DNA of 64,000 bases. Source: Streptomyces olindensis (GTDB taxonomy: Bacteria; Actinomycetota; Actinomycetes; Streptomycetales; Streptomycetaceae). A model generated the notes under the pieces. The model did not search any database. It saw only the letters and a list, made by a program, of their open reading frames with translations, and was not told where the DNA came from. Every line of letters begins with the position of its first letter. Positions within the stretch are counted from its first letter, which is position 1. Made by a program: the position numbers and the translations under genes. Where the stretch lies: the NCBI GenBank assembly GCA_000696115.1, contig JJOH01000002.1:31230-95229 (forward strand), read 5' to 3'. This document shows, in pieces, positions 11,525 to 18,626 of this stretch.

Positions 11525-12916
11525 ATGGCGGAACCGTGGGCCACTCTCGGCATCGACCTGCACGTGGAGCCGACCGGGCCGGGCCTGCGCCGGGGGCTGA
11601 CGGACGCCCTGCGCGAGGCGGTGCGCTCCGGCCGGCTCGCCCCCGGCACCCGGCTGCCCTCCTCCCGCGCGCTCGCCGCCGACCTGGGCATCGCCCGCAA
11701 CACGGTCGCCGACGCCTACGCCGACCTGGTCGCCGAGGGCTGGCTCACGGCCCGGCAGGGCTCGGGGACACGGGTCGCCGAGCGCGAGGTCGTCCCGCCC
11801 ACCGGCACGGCACCCCACCCCCGGGCCCGCGCCCGCCCCGCCTACGACCTGCGCCCCGGCAGCCCCGACCTCGCGTCCTTCCCGCGCGCGGAGTGGCTCA
11901 AGGCGTCCCGGCGCGCCCTCAACGCCGCCCCCCACCACGCGCTGGACTACGGCGACGACCCCCGCGGCCGCCCCGAGCTGCGGACCGCGCTCGCCGGTTA
12001 CCTCTCCCGGGCCCGGGGCGTCCGCGCCGACCCCGAACGGATCGTGGTGTGCGCCGGGTTCGCCCACGGCCTGAAGCTGCTCGGCACGGCCCTGCGGGCG
12101 TGCGGGGCACGGACGGTCGCGGTCGAGTCGTACGGCCTCGACGTGCACGGCAGGCTCCTGACCACGTCAGGCCTGGACATCGTGCCGCTGCCCTTCGACC
12201 GGCTGGGCACGGACCCGGTCGGGCCGGCCGCCGCCGACGCCGTCCTGCTCACCCCGGCCCACCAGTTCCCCATGGGCGTGCCCCTGCACCGCGACCGCCG
12301 CGCGGCCGTCGTGGACTGGGCGCGGCGCACCGGCGGGCTGGTGCTGGAGGACGACTACGACGGCGAGTTCCGCTACGACCGGCAGCCCGTCGGCGCGCTC
12401 CAGGGCCTGGACCCCGGCCGGGTGGTCTACCTGGGCACCGCGAGCAAGTCCCTCGCACCCGGGCTGCGGCTGGGCTGGATGGTGCTGCCGCCGGACCTGA
12501 CCGAGCAGGTCGCCGAGGCCAAGGGCGGCGTCGACACCTGCGGGGTGCTGGACCAGCTGACGCTGGCCGAGTTCCTCACGTCCGGCGCCTACGACCGGCA
12601 CGTCCGCGCGACCCGCCTGCGCTACCGGCGCCGCCGGGACGCCCTGGTCGCCGCCGTCACGGCCCGGGCCCCCGAGGCCCGCGTCACCGGCATCGCGGCG
12701 GGCCTGCACGTCCTGCTGCGGCTGCCGCCCGGCACCGAGCAGTCGGTGGTCCAGGCCGCCCGCTGGCGGGGCCTCGCGGTCCACGGACTCACCCAGTACC
12801 GGCGCCCCGGCGCGCTCGCCGAGCCCGTCGACGCCCTGGTCGTCGGTTACGGCACACTGCCGGACCACGCCTGGTCGGGAGCGCTGGACGCGCTGTGCGC
12901 GGTACTCCCCGGATAA
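11525..12916 (+). CDS. MocR/PdxR-family transcriptional regulator with aminotransferase domain
   Basis: A 463-residue GntR-superfamily regulator of the MocR subgroup. The N-terminal winged helix (about residues 10-80) has TRLPSSRALAADLGIARNTVADAYADLVAEGWL. The rest is a fold-type I aminotransferase-like domain with the PLP lysine at residue 308 in TASKSLAPGLRLGW, preceded by DDYDGEFRYD. Such proteins sense PLP or aminated ligands; PdxR members control vitamin B6 synthesis, but no pdx genes are near. The gene is divergent from the AhpD-like operon and just upstream of a third AhpD-like gene, so these are the likely targets. Function by family, target by context. Confidence 0.92.
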   Translation: MAEPWATLGIDLHVEPTGPGLRRGLTDALREAVRSGRLAPGTRLPSSRALAADLGIARNTVADAYADLVAEGWLTARQGSGTRVAEREVVPPTGTAPHPRARARPAYDLRPGSPDLASFPRAEWLKASRRALNAAPHHALDYGDDPRGRPELRTALAGYLSRARGVRADPERIVVCAGFAHGLKLLGTALRACGARTVAVESYGLDVHGRLLTTSGLDIVPLPFDRLGTDPVGPAAADAVLLTPAHQFPMGVPLHRDRRAAVVDWARRTGGLVLEDDYDGEFRYDRQPVGALQGLDPGRVVYLGTASKSLAPGLRLGWMVLPPDLTEQVAEAKGGVDTCGVLDQLTLAEFLTSGAYDRHVRATRLRYRRRRDALVAAVTARAPEARVTGIAAGLHVLLRLPPGTEQSVVQAARWRGLAVHGLTQYRRPGALAEPVDALVVGYGTLPDHAWSGALDALCAVLPG

Positions 12917-12965
12917 TCACGCGAATTCACCCTCCGGAATGCCGCCGGAAGGATATGGTCGCCCC

Positions 12966-13433
12966 ATGAGCGAAATCCCCTCCCTGTCGCGTGTCGCCCT
13001 GAAGGAAATCACCCCCGACGTCTCCGCCGCAATGGGCTCCCTGCACGCCGCCGCGGTTTCCGCGGCGCAGGACGCCAAAGTCGAACCGGAGCTGCTGGAA
13101 CTGGTCAGGATTCGCGCCTCGCAGATCAACGGCTGCGCGTTCTGTCTGGATCTGCACACCAAGGACGCCCGCCGCGCGGGCGAGACCGAGCAGCGCCTCC
13201 ACACCCTGAACGCCTGGCGGGAGACGCCCTTCTTCACGGCACGCGAGCGGGCCGCGCTGGCGCTGACCGAGGCGGTGACGCTGGTCCACGACGGCCGCGT
13301 CCCCGACGCGGTCTACGCCGAGGCGGCCGAGGTCTTCGACGGGACGCAGCTCGCGGCCCTCATCTGGGCGGCCACCGTCATCAACGCGTACAACCGGATC
13401 GCGATAGCGACGCGCATGGTGCCGAAAAACTGA
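12966..13433 (+). CDS. Carboxymuconolactone decarboxylase family (AhpD-like) protein
   Basis: A 155-residue AhpD-like protein with the redox motif GCAFCLDLH in SQINGCAFCLDLHTKDARRAGE and the family segment ALALTEAVTLVHDGRVPDAVYAEA. It is the third member of this family within 3 kb. An upstream in-frame ATG at 12939 exists, but the ATG at 12966 follows GGAAGGA and starts where homologues begin. The stop codon lies inside a 24-bp tandem duplication (13418-13465). It is probably co-controlled by the MocR protein encoded 50 bp upstream. Confidence 0.88.
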   Translation: MSEIPSLSRVALKEITPDVSAAMGSLHAAAVSAAQDAKVEPELLELVRIRASQINGCAFCLDLHTKDARRAGETEQRLHTLNAWRETPFFTARERAALALTEAVTLVHDGRVPDAVYAEAAEVFDGTQLAALIWAATVINAYNRIAIATRMVPKN

Positions 13434-13465
13434 ATCAGGCAGGTGCCGGAAAACTGAACCAGGCA
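13418..13465. repeat. 24-bp tandem duplication over a stop codon
   Basis: Two adjacent 24-bp units starting GGTGCCG and containing AAAACTGAA lie at 13418-13441 and 13442-13465 and match at 22 of 24 positions. The first copy contains the last codons and stop of the AhpD-like gene; the second lies just beyond it. Confidence 0.8.
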
Positions 13466-13466
13466 T

Positions 13467-13513
13467 CGGGAAACAGCCGGGTGGGAATTCCGACCCGGCT
13501 TTTCTGTTTCCCC
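13467..13513. terminator. Bidirectional terminator between convergent genes
   Basis: GGGAAACAG pairs with CTGTTTCCC, and inside it CCGGGT pairs with ACCCGG, around a GGGAATTCCG-type loop. It separates the AhpD-like gene (+) from the end of the pab operon (-), and short T/A runs flank it in both directions. Confidence 0.75.
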
Positions 13514-13518
13514 GTGAT

Positions 13519-14322
13519 TCAGCTCATCGGCAGCGGCTCCATCATTCCGTCCAGCCACGCCCGCCATTCCCCGGCCCGTTCCGCCGGAGGCACCCGCATC
13601 TGCCGTCCGATCCACTCCGTCACGGGCCGGATGCCGTGCAGCGCGTTCACCAGCCACACCTCACGGCCGTCCAGCTCGGCCACGGTCCGCTCGCGGTGCG
13701 CGATGCGGATCCCGGAGCGCAGCGCCCGCTCCTGGACCAGCCCGGCGGTCACACTCGGCAGGACGGGCAGCCGGGGCGGCGGCAGGCACAGGGTGTCGTC
13801 CTCCCACCACAGGACACCGGCCGTGGCCGACTCCAGCACCGTGCCCGAGGGCGCGATCAGCACCGCCTCGTCGGCGCCCTCGCCACTGGCCCGGCGGCGC
13901 ACCCGGGCCAGGGTGTCCAGGTCCGGGCCCTTGCGGCGGGGCACGGTACGCGGATCGGACTGCCCCGCCGCCCACAGGCGGACCCCCGCGCCGAGCGGCG
14001 GCGCGGGCCGCAGCCGCAGCCGCAACTGAAGCGACCCGGCGGCGAGTTCCACCCGGGGGAACCACTCACCCGAGCGCGGCAGTACGGCGGTCACGTCCTG
14101 CCAGAACGCGGCGAGTCGGCCCGGCTCCGGCCCGCCGCAGTCCGCGCAGGACCGCGAGAACCGCTCCCGGTGCCGGGCGTAGGCCCGCACCCGGCCGTCG
14201 CGCAGCAGCCAGGAGTCCGCCACCAGCAGCCGTCCCCCTGCCGCCTGGTCGGGGGCAGGGGCCAGGCCACGGCCCGCCGTCCACGTCCACAGGCTCTCCG
14301 CCACCACCGGTCCGGTCTCCAC
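13519..14322 (-). CDS. Aminotransferase class IV, probable aminodeoxychorismate lyase
   Basis: A 267-residue fold-type IV PLP protein, probably a 4-amino-4-deoxychorismate lyase (PabC role) releasing pyruvate to give 4-aminobenzoate. The predicted PLP lysine is Lys131 in RRKGPDLDTL; downstream the family pattern around VLESATAGVLWWEDD is present. The function follows from the same operon encoding a fused ADC synthase. Start: a GTG at 14322 preceded by AAGGAGG with ideal spacing; larger open frames here are out of context. It is the last gene of the minus-strand operon, 11 nt after the FAD monooxygenase. A branched-chain or D-amino acid aminotransferase is the alternative. Confidence 0.85.
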   Translation of the reverse strand: METGPVVAESLWTWTAGRGLAPAPDQAAGGRLLVADSWLLRDGRVRAYARHRERFSRSCADCGGPEPGRLAAFWQDVTAVLPRSGEWFPRVELAAGSLQLRLRLRPAPPLGAGVRLWAAGQSDPRTVPRRKGPDLDTLARVRRRASGEGADEAVLIAPSGTVLESATAGVLWWEDDTLCLPPPRLPVLPSVTAGLVQERALRSGIRIAHRERTVAELDGREVWLVNALHGIRPVTEWIGRQMRVPPAERAGEWRAWLDGMMEPLPMS

Positions 14323-14333
14323 CAGTTCCTCCT

Positions 14334-15512
14334 TCAGTACGTGCGGCCCGCGACGGCCGGTGCCCCGCGCCGGGGCCCGTACGGCGCGTGCTCCAGCCAG
14401 GATCCGCACCAGGGCAGCACCGGCGCCAGTGCCGCCGCGGCCCGTTGCCGGACCCGCACGATCCGGCGGCGCGGCCGCAGATGGTCCAGGGCCGTGCCGG
14501 CGGCGGCGCTGTTGAACAGGGCCGCCGCGCGGCGCACCTCGGCGAAGCGCGCGACCGCCTCGCCGGTCCCCGCGGCGATGGCCTCGGCGGCCGCCGCCGC
14601 GTCCGCGATCCCGCTGTTCATCCCGCGCGCCCCGAACGGCGGGAACAGGTGCGCCGCCTCGCCGGCCAGCAGCACCCGCCCCCGCGGATCGGTGAACGAG
14701 GCCGCCACCTTGCGCAGGAAGCGGTACGTCGACACCCACAGGATCCGGTCGCCGTAGCCGTCCCCGACGATCGCGGGCAGCCACCGCCGTACGGCCTCCT
14801 CGGTGCCGTGCGCCTCCGGCCGGTCGTCGTCCCGGCACTGCAGGTCGACCTGGAAGCCCCCGGTGAACGGCACCCGCATCACACTGCGCCCGCCGACCCC
14901 GGGGTGCTCGTAGTGGAAGACCCGCTCCAGCGGCAGCTCGGCGCCCGGGATGTCGGCGACGTCCACGACGACGTGGAAGCCCTCGCCGTGGGTGCCCTCC
15001 AACGCGATGCCCAGCTCGCGCCGGACCGTGGAGCGGGCCCCGTCGGCGGCGACGACGTGGGAGCCGCTCCACACCCGCCCGTCCTCACCCGTCAGCCGGA
15101 CCCCGTTCGACGTGGCGTGCACGCCCGCCACGCGCGCCCCCCACACGAACTCCACCCCGGTCCGCTCGCAGGCGGCCCGCAGGAACCGCTCGGTGTCCGT
15201 CTGCCGCAGGCTCGTGAAGGGCGGCGGGCCGGCGGGCGGCGGGTAGGTGCGGGCGTAGACCTCGCGCCCCCGGTAGAGGGTGCGCCGGGTGTGCCAGGTC
15301 CGCCCGAACGCGGTGATCTCCGCCGCGAGGCCGGGCAGCATCGCGTCCAGCAGGGCGAGGGTCTCCCGGTGCACGAACAGGGCCCGGCTGCCCGGCCGTT
15401 CCCGGTCCTCGGGATCGGCCTCCAGCAGAACGACCGGGAGGCCGTGCCCCCGCAGCGCGAGCGCGGCCGACAGGCCCACGGGTCCGGCGCCCACGACCAG
15501 GACCGGGGTCAT
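14334..15512 (-). CDS. FAD-dependent aromatic monooxygenase
   Basis: A 392-residue PHBH-fold flavoprotein. The FAD loop is VVGAGPVGLSAAL (about 5-17), the DG motif is in VVAADGARSTVRRELG, and the second FAD motif is GRVLLAGEAAHLFPPFGARGMNSGIADA. The overall layout is that of single-component aromatic hydroxylases such as 4-hydroxybenzoate or kynurenine hydroxylase. In this operon the likely substrate is 4-aminobenzoate, its CoA thioester or a derived product; decarboxylating hydroxylation to 4-hydroxyaniline is one chemical possibility. The ATG at 15512 overlaps the upstream ligase stop by 4 nt. Family firm, substrate inferred. Confidence 0.87.
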   Translation of the reverse strand: MTPVLVVGAGPVGLSAALALRGHGLPVVLLEADPEDRERPGSRALFVHRETLALLDAMLPGLAAEITAFGRTWHTRRTLYRGREVYARTYPPPAGPPPFTSLRQTDTERFLRAACERTGVEFVWGARVAGVHATSNGVRLTGEDGRVWSGSHVVAADGARSTVRRELGIALEGTHGEGFHVVVDVADIPGAELPLERVFHYEHPGVGGRSVMRVPFTGGFQVDLQCRDDDRPEAHGTEEAVRRWLPAIVGDGYGDRILWVSTYRFLRKVAASFTDPRGRVLLAGEAAHLFPPFGARGMNSGIADAAAAAEAIAAGTGEAVARFAEVRRAAALFNSAAAGTALDHLRPRRRIVRVRQRAAAALAPVLPWCGSWLEHAPYGPRRGAPAVAGRTY

Positions 15513-17080
15513 GCCCGGGCGCCTTCGGCCCGGGTACCGGCCAGCATCCGGGCGATCTCCACCCGCTTCACCTTCCACGTGGCGGTCATCGGCAGGTCCT
15601 CGAACCGCCACTGCCGCGGTTCGGCCATCACCGGCAGGTCCGCCGTGGCCCGCCGCCAGCGCTCCGGGTCCAGGGGCCGCTCGCCGCGCACGCACACCAC
15701 CGGCACCGGCTCCCGGTCCGCGCCCGGCACGATGACGACCTCGCGCAGCTCCTCCAGCCGGGACATCAGCGCGTCCTCGACCTCCAGGTTGCTGTGCACG
15801 GCGTCGATCTGGTCCACCTCCCGGTCGATCAGGTACAGCGCGCCCAGGCGGCTGCGGTGGCCCATGTCGCCCATCTCCCACCAGCCGTCGGTGAGCTGGC
15901 GTTCGTAGCGCTCCGGCATGCCGAGGTAGGTGAGGATCCGGCCCCGGGTGCGGGCCTCGATCCGGCCCGGTGTGCCCGGCGGGACCGGTCTGCCCTCGGC
16001 GTCGGTGACCCGGACCCGGGTGAAACCGGGTATCCCGAACCCGACCCGGCGGCCGTCCGCGCGGGCGGCGCTGCGCCGGGTCACCACCTGGAACGCCACC
16101 GGACCCGTCTCGCTCTGCCCGTACAGCTGGACCAGCCAGGGCGTACGGCGCCGTGACGCGTCCAGCAGCCGCCGCACGGTACGCGGATGGATCGCGTCGA
16201 ACGTCGAGCCGTACGACCGGACCCGGGACAGCGGGGCGCCGGGCGCGTCGGCCAGCTCCTCCCACAGCACGAACGTGTTCGGGTGCGTCTCCACGATGCC
16301 GGGCCGGTGCCGGACCAGCAGCGGGCCCACCGCGGCCGGGTCCGGGTCGGTGATCAGCACGAGCGGGCTGCCGAAGTGCAGCAGCACGCCGAGCAGATGG
16401 TAGAAGCGCGAGTGCACGAACGACATGTGCAGGGCCGCGGTCTCGCCCCGGGTGGGCCAGCCCATCGCCTGCTGCGGCACGAGCCGGTTCCACATCGCCT
16501 GCGCGCAGTGCACGGCCAGCTTGGGCACGCCCGTGGTGCCCGAGCTGTGGGTGATCAGGGCGGGTTCGCGGGGGTGGAGCCGGACGGGCGGGGGTGGCTC
16601 GGCGCCGGCGTGCCGCGCCAGGGGTTCCGCCCCGGGCGCGTCGTCCACGGTCAGCGTCCGCCGCACGAGCCCGGGCAGGTCGACGCCCCGCAGTCCGTCC
16701 AGCGTCGCGCCGTCGGTGATCAGCCAGGGCCGGCGCAGCCGTGCGAGGAGCTGCCCGGCCACGGCGGGGGCCAGCGCCGGCGACAGCAGTACCGGCACGG
16801 CCCCGATCCGGGAGAGCGCGCAGGTCAGCAGCATGATGTCGACGTTGTCCGCCTTGTGCACGACGACCTGCTCCGAGGGCCGCACCCCCGCCTCCCACAG
16901 CCGCCCCGACAGCTCCTCGACCAGCTCGGCCAGGACCGTGTAGGTCAGGTCGACCCCGAGGGCGGGGGCGACGTCCAGCGGCCGGTCGAGGGTGACGAAG
17001 ACGGCCCCGTGCCGGTCGGCGGCGCGCCGGAAGACCGGTCCCAGATAGAAACCGCGGTCGGCGAACAGGGGCTGTCTCAT
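15509..17080 (-). CDS. AMP-binding acyl-CoA ligase-like enzyme
   Basis: A 523-residue adenylate-forming enzyme. The phosphate loop THSSGTTGVPK lies at 177-187, the A5-type motif YGQSETGP in the middle and the A8 hinge region at TDGWWEMGDMG. The C-terminal catalytic lysine motif is TATWKVKRVEI, so the enzyme looks intact. It is quite divergent from the benzoate-CoA-ligase-like enzyme encoded just upstream, so the two probably activate different acids or catalyse thioester and amide/ester formation respectively. Gap to the upstream ligase is 22 nt; it overlaps the monooxygenase by 4 nt. Substrate unknown; an aromatic or fatty acid is plausible. Confidence 0.87.
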   Translation of the reverse strand: MRQPLFADRGFYLGPVFRRAADRHGAVFVTLDRPLDVAPALGVDLTYTVLAELVEELSGRLWEAGVRPSEQVVVHKADNVDIMLLTCALSRIGAVPVLLSPALAPAVAGQLLARLRRPWLITDGATLDGLRGVDLPGLVRRTLTVDDAPGAEPLARHAGAEPPPPVRLHPREPALITHSSGTTGVPKLAVHCAQAMWNRLVPQQAMGWPTRGETAALHMSFVHSRFYHLLGVLLHFGSPLVLITDPDPAAVGPLLVRHRPGIVETHPNTFVLWEELADAPGAPLSRVRSYGSTFDAIHPRTVRRLLDASRRRTPWLVQLYGQSETGPVAFQVVTRRSAARADGRRVGFGIPGFTRVRVTDAEGRPVPPGTPGRIEARTRGRILTYLGMPERYERQLTDGWWEMGDMGHRSRLGALYLIDREVDQIDAVHSNLEVEDALMSRLEELREVVIVPGADREPVPVVCVRGERPLDPERWRRATADLPVMAEPRQWRFEDLPMTATWKVKRVEIARMLAGTRAEGARA

Positions 17081-17102
17081 GGGTCGTTCCTTTCCGAGAG
17101 GT

Positions 17103-18626
17103 TCACCAGGCGCCCCGGCGGACCAGCAGGCGACGGAGCTTCCCGGTCGCCGTGCGGGGCAGCGACGGGACGAAGCTGACGCTGCGGGGGACCTTGAACG
17201 CGGCCAGGTTCTCCCGCGCCAGGGCGATGAGCTCGTCCGCCAGCCCGTCCCGCACCGGCCCGACCGGCACCACGAAGGCCCGCAGCCGGCTCGCGCCCCG
17301 CCCGTCGGGGACAGCGGCGACCGCCACCTCCCGCACCGCCGGATGACCGCGCAGCACGGCCTCCACCTCCAGCGGGGAGACGGTGATCCCGCCGACCATC
17401 TCCATGTCGTCGACGCGTCCCAGATGCCGGTAGGTGCCGTCCGGTTCGCGGCGGGCCCGGTCCCGCGTGGCCAGCCAGCCGCCCACCAGGGTCCGGGCGG
17501 TCTCCTCGGGCCGGTTCAGATAGCCGGGCGTCACCGTCGGCCCGCGCACCCACATCTCGCCCTCCTCGCCGTCCGGCACCGGGCGCCCGTCCCGGTCGCG
17601 CAGCTCCACCTCGAAGCCGGGCACCGGACGGCCGACCGTGCCCGGGCGGTGGTGCGCGAAGCCGTTGGCGCAGAACGCGTGCCCGGCCTCGGTGGAGCCG
17701 ATCTGCTCCAGCACCGGCGCGTCGAGCAGCGCGCCCACCTGCTCGGCCAGCGGCTCCGGCAGACTCTCCCCGGCCGACACCGCCGCCCGCACCGACGCGA
17801 AGCACCCCTCGTGTCCGCTGCCCCGCTCGGCCACCAGGGCGGCGTACGCGGACGGCACGGAGTAGAGCAGCGTCACCCGGTGCCGGGCGACGAGTTCGTC
17901 GAGGGTCGCGGGGGTGGGGCGCCGGTCCACCAGGACGGCGGACGAGCCCGAGAAGAGCGGGAAGACGAAGGCGTTGCCGAAGCCGTAGGCGAAGAACAGC
18001 TTGGACACCGACAGGGTGACGTCATCCGCGGTGATCCGCAGCACCCGTCGGCCGATCAGGTCGTGGTACGTCCGCGGATCGCCGTGCGTGTGCACGACGC
18101 CCTTGGGGCGGCCCGTGGTGCCGGAGGTGTACTGCACGTAGAGCGGGGTCCGCGCGTCGACCTGGTGGGCGGGGGCGGGCGCGGTGGCCGGGGCCAGGGC
18201 CATCAGCTGGTCGGCGCCGAGGCGTGACCGGCCGGCGAACCGCTCCTCCAGACCCGGGCCCGTCACGCACAGCACGGCCTCGGTGTCCTCGGCGAGGAAC
18301 ACGTGGTCGGCCGCCGGGAGTTCGGGGTTGACCAGGACCGCCACGGCGCCCAGGCGGGCGGTGGCAAGGAACGCCGTCACCCAGGCGAGGGAGTCGGGCA
18401 GCGCCAGCAGCACGCGGTCGCCGGGCCGGACCCCGTGCCCGGCCAGCACGGTCGCGGCCCGAGCCGCGAGGTCGTGCACCTCCCCGTGGGTCCAGGACCG
18501 GTGGCCCTGGTGGAAGGCGGCCCGCCCGCCCCAGCCGCGCCGCTCGGCCAGCCCGGCCAGCTGGGCCGCGAGATTCCCGGGCGCCTCGGCCTCGGCCGGG
18601 TGCGGCGCGACCTGCGGACTGGTCAT
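17103..18626 (-). CDS. Benzoate-CoA ligase-like AMP-dependent synthetase
   Basis: A 507-residue acyl-CoA ligase. Motifs are YVQYTSGTTGRPKGVVHTH, SVSKLFFAYGFGNAF (a segment characteristic of benzoate and substituted-benzoate CoA ligases), EQIGSTEAGHAF and the terminal lysine motif RTATGKLRRL. Given the fused ADC synthase immediately upstream, overlapping by 4 nt, 4-aminobenzoate is the most likely acid, giving 4-aminobenzoyl-CoA. No carrier protein or PKS loading module is encoded nearby, which differs from candicidin-type use of 4-aminobenzoate. Cytosolic. Enzyme class firm, substrate inferred from motif and context. Confidence 0.9.
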   Translation of the reverse strand: MTSPQVAPHPAEAEAPGNLAAQLAGLAERRGWGGRAAFHQGHRSWTHGEVHDLAARAATVLAGHGVRPGDRVLLALPDSLAWVTAFLATARLGAVAVLVNPELPAADHVFLAEDTEAVLCVTGPGLEERFAGRSRLGADQLMALAPATAPAPAHQVDARTPLYVQYTSGTTGRPKGVVHTHGDPRTYHDLIGRRVLRITADDVTLSVSKLFFAYGFGNAFVFPLFSGSSAVLVDRRPTPATLDELVARHRVTLLYSVPSAYAALVAERGSGHEGCFASVRAAVSAGESLPEPLAEQVGALLDAPVLEQIGSTEAGHAFCANGFAHHRPGTVGRPVPGFEVELRDRDGRPVPDGEEGEMWVRGPTVTPGYLNRPEETARTLVGGWLATRDRARREPDGTYRHLGRVDDMEMVGGITVSPLEVEAVLRGHPAVREVAVAAVPDGRGASRLRAFVVPVGPVRDGLADELIALARENLAAFKVPRSVSFVPSLPRTATGKLRRLLVRRGAW

